Shown: piece after piece, positions 9,440 through 17,217 of the stretch
Layout: every line of letters begins with the position of its first letter
Numbering within the stretch: position 1 is the first letter of the stretch
The notes under the pieces: generated by a model
The model's database searches: none
Told to the model about the DNA's origin: nothing
The model's input: only the letters and a program-made list of their open reading frames with translations
Source of the DNA: Algoriphagus sp. A40
GTDB taxonomy: Bacteria > Bacteroidota > Bacteroidia > Cytophagales > Cyclobacteriaceae
Reading direction: 5' to 3'
NCBI RefSeq assembly: GCF_002002735.1
Contig: NZ_MUNY01000045.1
Location: forward strand, 62,001 to 126,000
DNA length: 64,000 nt
Position numbers and translations under genes: made by a program

Positions 9440-9955
9440 ATGAAAAACCCAAATAACACCGAGATAAAAAATGCTGCCTTTCAGCTTTCAGGATTGATCT
9501 ATGGGGTATCACTTGATGGGGTCGTCTCACGAAATGAATATCAGGCACTGAAAAGTTGGTGCAGTGAATTTGAACCGCTTTGTGAAATGGAAGCCTTTCA
9601 AAAGCTTCACAATGAAATCAAGCCGATCATTAAGGATGGCAAAGTCAATTCGGAAGAAATTGAAGTGATAAAGCATATCCTGAACAACTTTCTGGAGGAG
9701 CTTGATGCCAAAAATGAGGACACTCCTAACCTATATTTTCTCAGTGGGATCTTCAAAGGGATCCTTGCGAGTGGAGACATCAACACCTATGAAATTTACA
9801 AACTCAATCAATGGCTTGAAAAAAATGGCCACCTCAGGTCTCAGGCGCCATTTGAAGAAATGTTTGAGGTAATTCAGAATGTTCTTGAGGACAAAAAAGT
9901 GGATGATGAGGAAGCCTTGCGATTGAAAAGTTTTTTTTCAAATCTGGTCAAATAG
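9440..9955 (+). CDS. TerB-like helical protein of unknown function
   Basis: 171 residues from the ATG at 9440 (MKNPNNTEIKNAAF); an upstream in-frame ATG at 9410 is the alternative. It is all-helical and acidic, with an internal repeat: LSGLIYGVSLDGVVSRNEY near the N-terminus and LSGIFKGILASGDINTYEI in the middle, each followed by W-containing helices, and a third partial copy (KKVDDEEALRLKSF). This DG-V-x-x-E pattern resembles TerB-like and BRCT-associated helical domains. No signal peptide. Function unknown. Confidence 0.65.
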   Translation: MKNPNNTEIKNAAFQLSGLIYGVSLDGVVSRNEYQALKSWCSEFEPLCEMEAFQKLHNEIKPIIKDGKVNSEEIEVIKHILNNFLEELDAKNEDTPNLYFLSGIFKGILASGDINTYEIYKLNQWLEKNGHLRSQAPFEEMFEVIQNVLEDKKVDDEEALRLKSFFSNLVK

Positions 9956-10082
9956 ACTTGTGATTTTCAGCAATCTTGGCAGCAGCATAATTTTCTTTTA
10001 TTGAGTTTAGGCTTCTTTTCTTAAGCAGAGAAGACACCTGGTGAGTATTTGTCAACCTATGCTCCAATAAAATTTCCAACAC

Positions 10083-10679
10083 CTATTTTTTCCCCGGTAT
10101 CAAAAAAGACAGCCCAAGAATCAATTGCTGGTTTTTGTAATCTTCTTTGCCCAGAACATTTTCGAGGTTGTATTTCCGTTCGTTCAATTCTCTTTCAAAT
10201 CGCAAATCCAGACCAACCGGACCTATATTGACTCCCAAACCCAATTGAAATCCAAGCCCAAAAGGCTCGGTTTCTTCAAAATTCTCCGGAATTGAAAATT
10301 CTTCTTTAAGGGTATAATGCAAGGATGGTCCAAAGTTAAATCCAATCACCTGAAACAGGCGGAATCCCACCAAAATCGGCATGTCTATTTTTTGATACTG
10401 GACAGCTCCCAAGTCAGTCTCAAAACTGTTTTTAGTGTAAATCAACTCCGGACGAAGTGAAATATCGTAGCTGGTCATTTTGTAAAATACCCCGATATGG
10501 TAGCCCATATTTTCTCCAGGGGTCGTTAGAATCTGACCGGCATCTTTGAAGTATTTTCCACTGGTGTTGTAATTGAGGCCTCCTTTTACCCCAAACCCAG
10601 AGCCTTGCTGTCCTTGAACTAAGAACGGTAAGAAAAGTCCGAGAAGTAGAAGTGGAAATATTTTATTCAGGTTTCTCAT
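10083..10679 (-). CDS. PorT-family outer-membrane beta-barrel protein
   Basis: About 198 aa. The start at 10679 (MRNLNKIFPLLLLGLF) gives a clean signal peptide ending VQGQ; the frame opens 12 nt earlier. The mature part begins GFGVKGGLNYNTSG and alternates polar and hydrophobic residues (GYHIGVFYKM, SLRPELIYTKNSF, FGLGFQLGLGVNIGPVGLDLRFE), typical of the outer-membrane beta-barrel proteins annotated PorT-like in Bacteroidetes. It is divergent from msrAB. The specific role is unknown. Confidence 0.8.
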   Translation of the reverse strand: MRNLNKIFPLLLLGLFLPFLVQGQQGSGFGVKGGLNYNTSGKYFKDAGQILTTPGENMGYHIGVFYKMTSYDISLRPELIYTKNSFETDLGAVQYQKIDMPILVGFRLFQVIGFNFGPSLHYTLKEEFSIPENFEETEPFGLGFQLGLGVNIGPVGLDLRFERELNERKYNLENVLGKEDYKNQQLILGLSFLIPGKK

Positions 10680-10887
10680 AGCCTCAGGCATTTAATTGGG
10701 CTTTTTGTTAAAATTCGGCCAAATTGTATGCAGGCCGAAAATCCAAACCCCCACCTGTACCGTAATTGACTTAGAGCAGAATTAAATCTATTTAACAAAG
10801 CCACCGAAACAGAAGGATGTATTTGGTTGTTTTGTTTAGGGCAAAAAGCTGACCAAAATTTGAATTAAATCAGTAGAAAATTCCAAG

Positions 10888-11988
10888 ATGCAAAAAATAA
10901 CCACGCTTATGATAAGTATGATTCTGAGCCTATTGTTGGCTTGTGGAACCAATCCTGGAGAAACAGGAGAGGCTTCCAATTCTGAACTTGAGGCAGAAAA
11001 AAAGGAGGTCTTTTCCTCCAAAACTCAACTTGCGACTTTTGCCGGAGGTTGTTTTTGGTGTGTTGAAGCCCCTTTTGAGGATCTGGATGGAGTAATTTCA
11101 GTAGTTTCGGGATACTCCGGAGGAAAAGAAAAGGACCCGACTTATGCAGAGGTTTCTTCTGGGAAAACATCCCATCGAGAATCGGTTCAGATCACATTTG
11201 ACCCGGAAGTGATCTCCTACTCTGAATTGGTGGATATTTTCTGGCAAACTTTTGACCCAACAGATGTTGGCGGGTCATTTTTTGATCGAGGACCCCAATA
11301 CGAATCTGCGATTTTCTTTCATGATGCCGAGCAAAAAAAGGTAGCCGAAGCATCAAAAGCACTCCTGGATCAATCCGGGAAATTCACCAAACCCATCGCG
11401 ACACCTGTGATCAAGTTTACCAACTTCTATCCTGCTGAAGAGTATCATCAAGATTACTCCAAGAAAAACTCCTCAGAATACATGGCTTACAAAATCGGCA
11501 GTGGACGTCAGGAATGCATCCTGACCAATTGGCCGGTCATCAGTGAAGGTACCTACCCTGCCAAGTCCAAGACGGAGTTAAAAAAGCAACTCACTCCGCT
11601 CCAATATGAGGTCACCATGGAAGATGCCACTGAATTTGCCTTTCAAAATGAATACAATGGCAACAAGGAATCTGGGATCTATGTTTGCATCGTGTCTGGC
11701 GCACCGCTATTCAGTTCTAAAGACAAATACGAATCCGGCTCTGGTTGGCCAAGCTTTACCAAGCCGATCGATGCACGGGCTTTGGAAAAACCCATTGATA
11801 AAACAGACGGAATGAATCGTGTGGAAATTAGAAGCAAATATGGAAAAAGTCACGTAGGGCATTCCTTTTACGATGGACCCGCTCCGACAAACCTCCGATA
11901 TTGTATGAATTCAGCCGCGATGAAATTCATACCAAAAGCCGAGATGGATGCAGCAGGCTATGGTGAATATGTCTGGCTAGTGGATTGA
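10888..11988 (+). CDS. msrAB: Bifunctional methionine sulfoxide reductase MsrA-MsrB lipoprotein
   Basis: Fusion of 366 aa that reduces both S- and R-methionine sulfoxide in exported proteins. A lipoprotein signal (LLLACG, Cys about 19) places it in the envelope. The MsrA domain has the catalytic GGCFWC (about 55) and the typical VVSGYSGG and YHQDY segments. The MsrB domain (about 230-366) has SGWPSF, HVGHSF and the catalytic LRYCMNS. The first zinc CxxC of many MsrB proteins reads CIVS here and the second is absent, so this is the zinc-free type. A strong terminator follows. Confidence 0.95.
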   Translation: MQKITTLMISMILSLLLACGTNPGETGEASNSELEAEKKEVFSSKTQLATFAGGCFWCVEAPFEDLDGVISVVSGYSGGKEKDPTYAEVSSGKTSHRESVQITFDPEVISYSELVDIFWQTFDPTDVGGSFFDRGPQYESAIFFHDAEQKKVAEASKALLDQSGKFTKPIATPVIKFTNFYPAEEYHQDYSKKNSSEYMAYKIGSGRQECILTNWPVISEGTYPAKSKTELKKQLTPLQYEVTMEDATEFAFQNEYNGNKESGIYVCIVSGAPLFSSKDKYESGSGWPSFTKPIDARALEKPIDKTDGMNRVEIRSKYGKSHVGHSFYDGPAPTNLRYCMNSAAMKFIPKAEMDAAGYGEYVWLVD

Positions 11989-11998
11989 AGTGATAATT

Positions 11999-12029
11999 AG
12001 AGGTTGTCAATTGACAGCCTCTTTTTTTT
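11999..12029 (+). terminator. Rho-independent terminator of msrAB
   Basis: The inverted repeat AGAGGTTGTCAA/TTGACAGCCTCT with one G-T mismatch, followed by eight T, lies 10 bp after the msrAB stop codon. Confidence 0.85.
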
Positions 12030-12168
12030 ATCCATTTTGAAAAACCCGGGATAATCAGAAGTTTGAAAGTGAAACCTAAACTTAAAAATCAGACCCCTTC
12101 AATTTTTTTCTCAATGCTGATTTTTGAATTATCCTCTGATTATCTTTAATCAAACATATTCTTGAATT

Positions 12169-12576
12169 ATGAAAAAATTTATCTGGGTCTCCAGTTTGAT
12201 TCTTGTATTGGTATTGGGAATCTTTTTTTGGTGGAAATTTTATTTTGTATTTGGTGAGGGTGTAAAGGCCGGAAGTCTCAATTATTTTGTCAAAAAAGGA
12301 GTGATCTTCAAAACCTATGAAGGCCGAATGGTCCAAGAGGGATTTCAAAGTCCAACTTCAGGAGCCTTGCAAAGCAATGAATTCCGATTTAGTGTGACAG
12401 ATCCTGAAGTAGCTGCCATATTGGAGCGCAATTCGGGCAAACACCTCGAACTGCGCTACCAGGAATTTAACGGCATGCTCCCATGGAGAGGCACCAGTGA
12501 GTTTGTGGTTACGCAAGTGATCAACGCCTCTGAATCAGCAGAAACAGACGGTGGAACACTACCTGTGGACCGCTGA
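12169..12576 (+). CDS. Conserved membrane-anchored hypothetical protein
   Basis: 135 aa with one N-terminal membrane helix (about 5-24) and a C-terminal periplasmic or cytoplasmic domain of about 100 residues. Recognisable stretches are GVKAGSLNYFVKKGVIFKTYEGR, a short SPT region, and WRGTSEFVVTQV. Similar Bacteroidetes proteins are often labelled 6-phosphogluconate dehydrogenase, but nothing here resembles that enzyme (no Rossmann motif, far too short). Its TGA stop abuts the stop codon of the convergent Dabb gene with no spacing. Confidence 0.7.
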   Translation: MKKFIWVSSLILVLVLGIFFWWKFYFVFGEGVKAGSLNYFVKKGVIFKTYEGRMVQEGFQSPTSGALQSNEFRFSVTDPEVAAILERNSGKHLELRYQEFNGMLPWRGTSEFVVTQVINASESAETDGGTLPVDR

Positions 12577-13011
12577 TCAGGGCTTCGTCCAGTAATCCAC
12601 CACAGTGACTTTGTCCAGACTGGAGCCAATTACATTACCAAATGCTTTGTGTGCCGGATGAGGAAGGTAGGCATCCCGATCGGAATCTGAGTGAAAAGTC
12701 AGGGTAAAGGCATGGGTCAGCCCTTGGTTCAATCCTTCAGGGCTTGAATTGGTACCCCATTCAAACCCCTTGATTTCGGAGATTTGGGACGGAAGGGCTT
12801 TGAAGGCATCTATGACCTTTTGGACATCTTCCGGTGAGGTGGTTTCTTTGAATCCAAAAAGAACAACGTGGCGGAGTACTGAATCTGGCATAGCTTCTTC
12901 GATGGTGGTAGGTGGGGTTTCTGTTAATGTTTCTTCGGTAATTTCTTCTGTCTTTGGTTCACTGCAAGACCAGAAAAGCAAGAAAGGAATGAGATAGATT
13001 AGCTTTTTCAT
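12577..13011 (-). CDS. Dabb-domain (stress-responsive A/B barrel) lipoprotein
   Basis: 144 aa. A lipoprotein signal (LLFWSCSEP, Cys about 16) is followed by a low-complexity TEEITEETLTETPP linker and a Dabb ferredoxin-like barrel starting LRHVVLFGFKE (about 46). The barrel contains the family's WGTNSSPEGLNQGLTHAFTL region and ends HPAHKAFG...VVDYW. Dabb proteins act in stress responses or as small cyclases and dehydratases; which applies here cannot be told. The convergent stop is shared in a TGATCA palindrome with the upstream-strand gene. Confidence 0.85.
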   Translation of the reverse strand: MKKLIYLIPFLLFWSCSEPKTEEITEETLTETPPTTIEEAMPDSVLRHVVLFGFKETTSPEDVQKVIDAFKALPSQISEIKGFEWGTNSSPEGLNQGLTHAFTLTFHSDSDRDAYLPHPAHKAFGNVIGSSLDKVTVVDYWTKP

Positions 13012-13112
13012 GTGTTTAAATTTTCCCTTAAACTATAAAGAATTCGACTTTAATTTTCCAAATTTTGATTTTCGGTTACCAATTTTAAAAATTCCCCACA
13101 CTTCAATTACAA

Positions 13113-14108
13113 ATGAAAATAGCCTGCTATAGCACCAAATCCTACGATCGGGAGAGTTTTAACCGGTTTTTGCCTGACTCCGGCCACACCTTCAGTTTTT
13201 TCGAAGCCAAGTTAGATTTGCATACTGTTTCCCTTGCTGAAGGTCATGAGGTGATATGTTCTTTTGTCAATGACCATGTAGATGAGGCTATTATTAAAAA
13301 GTTGGAGCGGCTGGGCATTAAATTGATCGCACTTCGCTGTGCAGGTTATAATCAAATTAACCTAAAAGCAGCTGCGGAACATGGTATCAAAATCGTGCGC
13401 GTTCCTGCCTACAGCCCAGAAGCTGTGGCCGAGCATGCTTTCGCTTTGATTTTGACGCTGGCAAGAAAAACCCATAAAGCATATAATAGGGTTCGAGAAA
13501 ACAACTTTTCGTTGGAAGGACTGACAGGTGTCAATATCCATGGCAAGACTATAGGGGTAATCGGAACAGGAGCAATTGGGCGGGCCTTTTGCCGGATAGC
13601 CAAGGGATTTGGCTGTAGCATTATAGCTTATGATGTTTTCGAAAATGAAGAAATGAAACAGATGGGGGTAAAATACCTTCCTTTGAATGAGGTACTATCC
13701 GGCAGTCATATCATTTCCCTTCATTGTCCGCTCACACCAGAAACACACCATCTAATCAATGTCCAGACGATTTCCCTCATGCAAAATGGTGTGGCTTTAA
13801 TCAATACAAGCAGAGGAGCATTGATTGAAACAAAGGCAGTGATCAAAGCTTTAAAAACCGGAAAAATCGGCTTTTTGGGTATTGATGTGTATGAACAGGA
13901 AGAGAATATTTTCTTCAAGAATCTTTCAGAAGAAATCATGCAGGACGAGCAGATTGCCCGACTCATGACTTTTCCCAATGTGTTGGTCACGGGACATCAG
14001 GCATTTCTGACCAAAGAGGCTTTGGAACAAATTTCAAAAATCACACTTTCCAACATAACTGCATTCGAAAAAGGCGAAGCCTTGGTCAATGAAGTGAAAG
14101 CCTCCTAA
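13113..14108 (+). CDS. D-2-hydroxyacid (D-lactate) dehydrogenase
   Basis: Cytosolic NAD-dependent oxidoreductase of 331 aa, closest in appearance to fermentative D-lactate dehydrogenase LdhA. Visible are ALRCAGYNQINLKAA, the substrate-side PAYSPEAVAEHAFAL, the nucleotide-binding GVIGTGAIGRAF (about 151), the ALINTSRGALIET loop (catalytic Arg), the Glu in DVYEQEENIFF and the catalytic His in TGHQAFLT (about 293). It interconverts pyruvate and D-lactate, or a related 2-oxoacid. Monocistronic, with a terminator directly after it. Confidence 0.9.
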   Translation: MKIACYSTKSYDRESFNRFLPDSGHTFSFFEAKLDLHTVSLAEGHEVICSFVNDHVDEAIIKKLERLGIKLIALRCAGYNQINLKAAAEHGIKIVRVPAYSPEAVAEHAFALILTLARKTHKAYNRVRENNFSLEGLTGVNIHGKTIGVIGTGAIGRAFCRIAKGFGCSIIAYDVFENEEMKQMGVKYLPLNEVLSGSHIISLHCPLTPETHHLINVQTISLMQNGVALINTSRGALIETKAVIKALKTGKIGFLGIDVYEQEENIFFKNLSEEIMQDEQIARLMTFPNVLVTGHQAFLTKEALEQISKITLSNITAFEKGEALVNEVKAS

Positions 14109-14114
14109 AAACAA

Positions 14115-14144
14115 AAATCCCCGAAGGTAAACCTGCGGGGATTT
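14115..14144. terminator. Bidirectional terminator between ldh-like gene and cspA
   Basis: AAATCCCCG/CGGGGATTT arms with an inner AGG/CCT pairing form a strong hairpin between the convergent dehydrogenase and cold-shock genes. T-runs lie on both strands, and the minus-strand side (TTTTTGTTTTT) is the stronger. Confidence 0.85.
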
Positions 14145-14163
14145 GTTTGGCTAAGAGTTCCGA

Positions 14164-14358
14164 TTAACGGACAACTTTCACGTTAACGGCATTGATGCCT
14201 TTCTTACCTTGTACCAGGTCATATTTCACCTTGTCGTTTTCACGGATTTCGTGAACCAGACCGCTGTGATGTACGAATACGTCTTCGCTGTTGTCTGCTG
14301 GTGTGATGAATCCAAAGCCTTTGGTAGTGTTAAAGAATTTTACTGTTCCTTCATTCAT
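14164..14358 (-). CDS. cspA: Cold-shock-domain RNA-binding protein
   Basis: 64-residue CspA-type nucleic-acid chaperone. The RNP1 motif KGFGFITP (about 13-20) and RNP2 VFVHHSGL (about 27-34) are present. It melts RNA secondary structure at low temperature. Its ATG lies inside the end of the upstream 86-residue gene (8-bp overlap), so it is translationally coupled to that gene. It is the last gene of a run desaturase-helicase-86 aa-csp and is followed by a strong terminator. Confidence 0.95.
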   Translation of the reverse strand: MNEGTVKFFNTTKGFGFITPADNSEDVFVHHSGLVHEIRENDKVKYDLVQGKKGINAVNVKVVR

Positions 14359-14611
14359 GATTTCTGAAATTTTGATTTGTTTTTACTCGGTTTTGATTTG
14401 TTTGTGTTGAATTTGTCTTTTTAACAATTGGCGGTTCGGGAGGAGTATCGGAGAAGTTTCCAAACTCGTCGACGTAAGCGATCATATTGTCGAGGCTTCC
14501 ATCTTTAGGCTGGGCTTTACGCTCCAGCTTTTTTTCGAGTTTTTCCTTTTGTTTCCGTTTCCTCAATTCTGCCTTTTGCTTTTTGATGAACGTGTTTTGA
14601 TTTTTAGACAT
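14351..14611 (-). CDS. Small basic conserved hypothetical protein next to cspA
   Basis: 86 aa with a strongly charged, lysine-rich N-terminal helix (about 1-35, probably coiled coil: KKQKAELRKRKQKEKLEKK), then a conserved SLDNMIAYVDEFGNFSDTPPEPP segment and an Asn/Thr-rich tail. I recognise the IAYVDE-G-x-x-x-x-TPPxP segment from Bacteroidetes proteins encoded beside cold-shock genes. It starts 10 bp after the helicase stop and overlaps cspA by 8 bp. An RNA-binding or ribosome-associated role is inferred from its charge and neighbours. Confidence 0.8.
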   Translation of the reverse strand: MSKNQNTFIKKQKAELRKRKQKEKLEKKLERKAQPKDGSLDNMIAYVDEFGNFSDTPPEPPIVKKTNSTQTNQNRVKTNQNFRNHE

Positions 14612-14621
14612 TAGCCAGATT

Positions 14622-15815
14622 TTAGTTTACAAAAGTGATGGCGTGGCCGACTTTGCCGGCTCGTCCAGTCCTGCCGATACGATGGATGTAAGCATCCATG
14701 GTCATCGGTAGCTGATAATTGATCACATGTGAAACATCAGCTACATCGATTCCTCTGGCAGCGACATCCGTAGCCACCAGCACCCGTATATTCCCTTTCT
14801 TGAAATCTTCGATCATTTTGTTTCGAAAATTCTGGGATTTATCTCCATGAATCTGGCCTGCAGAGATGCCGACTTGATTCAGTTTTTTTGCCAGCCTGTC
14901 GGCCAGTCTTTTTGTTTCGGTAAAGAGAATTACTTTCTCCATTTCCGGACTCTTTACAAGTCCTTCGAGGATATCAAACTTTTCTGCACCTTCCGGCACT
15001 TTGATCGTCTGCTGCTCTATATTTTCGTTGGTTCCGCCGGCATTCTCTACAATTACTTCAATTGGATTGTGTAGAAGTGTAGAAATCAATTGCTTTTGAG
15101 CAGGCTCAAGAGTTGCAGAGAAAAGAAGGGTCTGGTCACGTTTTCCGATCAGGTTCACCAGTTTCTTCACATCATTGACAAAGCCCATATCCAGCATCCG
15201 GTCAAATTCGTCGAGAACAAGGGTATTGACCTGATTCAGTTTCAGAAGTTTTCGATCGGAAAGATCCAGCAGTCTGCCTGGTGTGCCTACAATCACCTGA
15301 AGCTTTCGCTCCAGCTGCTTGTAATCAGAATTGATATTGGTTCCTCCGATAAACGTGGCAGAATACAAGTGCAATCCTGCAGTCAGACTTTTGAATTCAT
15401 CTTCAATCTGCAGCGCAAGTTCGCGGGTGGGAGTCACCACCAAAGCAGTATAATTTCTGGGATCCTTCAGGGCATGCTCAATGATCGGAATCAGAAATGC
15501 AGCAGTTTTACCAGAACCTGTCTTGGAGATTGCCATCATGTCTCTTCCGTCAAGGAGAGGCAAAATGGATTGCTCCTGGATAGTTGTCAGGGTTTGGTAA
15601 CCCTTGGCTAAAATGTTGGCTAAAAGCCTTTCATTGAGATTTAAACCTGTGAAGGTCTTTTCAGTCCTGAAACCGGCCTGTCCACTTGGCTTGGCTTTTT
15701 TCACAAAAAGCTTTGGGTCCAAGGTGGACTCTTTTTTCTTTTTTACTTGGCGTCTGTCCACATTGCCACCTCGCGGTGAATTAGAAGGCACCGTATTTTT
15801 TCTAGTATTATTCAT
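14622..15815 (-). CDS. DEAD-box-type RNA helicase with DEFD motif II
   Basis: ATP-dependent RNA helicase of 397 aa with a basic N-terminal extension (about 1-50). Motifs in order: Q motif (TTIQEQSI), I SKTGSGKT, Ia PTRELA, GTPGR, II DEFD (instead of DEAD), III SAT, V ATDVAARGID, VI HRIGRTGRAG. It ends soon after motif VI, so it lacks the long C-terminal extension of larger CsdA-type helicases. It starts 12 bp after the desaturase stop and is followed by the 86-aa and cspA genes. A role in cold-shock RNA remodelling is likely. Confidence 0.93.
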   Translation of the reverse strand: MNNTRKNTVPSNSPRGGNVDRRQVKKKKESTLDPKLFVKKAKPSGQAGFRTEKTFTGLNLNERLLANILAKGYQTLTTIQEQSILPLLDGRDMMAISKTGSGKTAAFLIPIIEHALKDPRNYTALVVTPTRELALQIEDEFKSLTAGLHLYSATFIGGTNINSDYKQLERKLQVIVGTPGRLLDLSDRKLLKLNQVNTLVLDEFDRMLDMGFVNDVKKLVNLIGKRDQTLLFSATLEPAQKQLISTLLHNPIEVIVENAGGTNENIEQQTIKVPEGAEKFDILEGLVKSPEMEKVILFTETKRLADRLAKKLNQVGISAGQIHGDKSQNFRNKMIEDFKKGNIRVLVATDVAARGIDVADVSHVINYQLPMTMDAYIHRIGRTGRAGKVGHAITFVN

Positions 15816-15827
15816 GGTTGGGATAAA

Positions 15828-17015
15828 TCAGGCTTTGACGCGAACCATTTCAGAATTGCCCAAAAACCGGAGCATTTCAAAATGTGATTTCAAAGCATCA
15901 AAAAATGTCTTTTTTGTATGATAAGGAATATTGTATTCAGCCGCTGTGGCTTTTACAATTGGGGCAATTTTCCGATAGTGCACGTGACAGATATCGGGAA
16001 ACAAGTGATGCTCTACCTGATGATTCAATCCTCCGATCATCCAGGCAAATACCCGACTCCCTTCAGAATAATTAGAAGTAGTAACCAACTGGTGAAGCAT
16101 ACGCTCACCTTCTACAATTCCATGCTCATCTGCCTCTGGAAAATCCACATTAGGCATGATGTGAGCAGTTTGAAATACAAGAGAAATACTCAATCCTGTA
16201 ATAAAATGAAGCACTAAATAGGCTAGCAAGATCTCTCCTACTCCAAATGGAGAAAATGCAATTGGGAGACCTAGGATGAAAGCAAAATAAACCAATTTCC
16301 AAGCAATGATCTTCAGAATTGAGTTTCTGTAGACATTTTTGCCTTTCATCAGGCCCATTCTGTAATATCTTGTCAAGCGAACAAAGTCCTTGGAGGTCAC
16401 CCACGAAACGGTAGACAAACCATAGAAGAACCAGGTGTACCAATGCTGAAAAGGATGAAGGGCGTTTTTGGGCGCATTTGGAGAAAATCTCAAGAAAAAC
16501 GGCGCATTGATATCATCGTCTCCCTCAGATATGTTCGTGTATGAGTGATGAAGAACATTGTGCTGGATTTTCCAAACTGTTGCATTGGCACCCACCATAT
16601 TAAGTGTGTAGCCAAGTAGCTTGTTCACTGTGGGATTTTTGGAAAAAGACCCATGAATGGCGTCATGCATCACACCCATACCTATTCCAGCCATGCCCAA
16701 GCCACTGAGAATATAGCAGGCGAATAACTGCCAAGTTTGATTCGCAACTCCAGTTGAAATTAAGATAATTGGAGTGAAATAGAGAGTCACCATGACACAT
16801 GTCTTGATGATCATTTCTCTGTTCGCGAACTTTGATTTTTGGGTGGATTTGAAGTAGTTGTTAACCCTGCTTTTGAGAGTTATTGAGAAATCAGAAAGTT
16901 CTGACTCCGAAAATCGAATGGTCTTAATAGTAGAGTGATTTAAGTAAAAGGAAATCTTTGGGTTCTCGAAAGGATTGTAAACTGCAAATTCTGATTCGGT
17001 AAATGGACAAGCCAT
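15828..17015 (-). CDS. Membrane fatty-acid (acyl-CoA/acyl-lipid) desaturase
   Basis: Integral-membrane di-iron desaturase of 395 aa that introduces double bonds into acyl chains and so raises membrane fluidity. The three histidine boxes are HDAIH (about 120), HNVLHH (about 156) and HQVEHHLFP (about 315). Four to five helices lie around them. ATG at 17015 (MACPFTESEF) is preferred over TTG at 17027. It is the first gene of the run leading to the RNA helicase and cold-shock protein, which suggests cold induction. Confidence 0.92.
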   Translation of the reverse strand: MACPFTESEFAVYNPFENPKISFYLNHSTIKTIRFSESELSDFSITLKSRVNNYFKSTQKSKFANREMIIKTCVMVTLYFTPIILISTGVANQTWQLFACYILSGLGMAGIGMGVMHDAIHGSFSKNPTVNKLLGYTLNMVGANATVWKIQHNVLHHSYTNISEGDDDINAPFFLRFSPNAPKNALHPFQHWYTWFFYGLSTVSWVTSKDFVRLTRYYRMGLMKGKNVYRNSILKIIAWKLVYFAFILGLPIAFSPFGVGEILLAYLVLHFITGLSISLVFQTAHIMPNVDFPEADEHGIVEGERMLHQLVTTSNYSEGSRVFAWMIGGLNHQVEHHLFPDICHVHYRKIAPIVKATAAEYNIPYHTKKTFFDALKSHFEMLRFLGNSEMVRVKA

Positions 17016-17217
17016 TTGTTGAATCAAAAAAGTAGAAGATGAAGAATTAAAACCCTTTGTTGGAGAACTCTTGATTTGCTACTTAAGCAGGTATTTAACC
17101 GTTGCAAACTTGTTGTCAAGTGTCGAAAACGTTTCTTCGACTCCACAAAGGTGAGGAAATGGATTCGGTTTTCCAAATTACCCAAGAAAATAGATTTTAA
17201 CGGCACCGTCCATATCA

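Noticed and set aside
12169..12576. 6-phosphogluconate dehydrogenase label used for similar proteins
   Set aside because: The protein is 135 residues with a membrane helix and no nucleotide-binding or catalytic motif of that enzyme.
12571..12582. TGATCA palindrome at the joined stop codons as a regulatory site
   Set aside because: It is explained by two convergent TGA stops meeting end to end.
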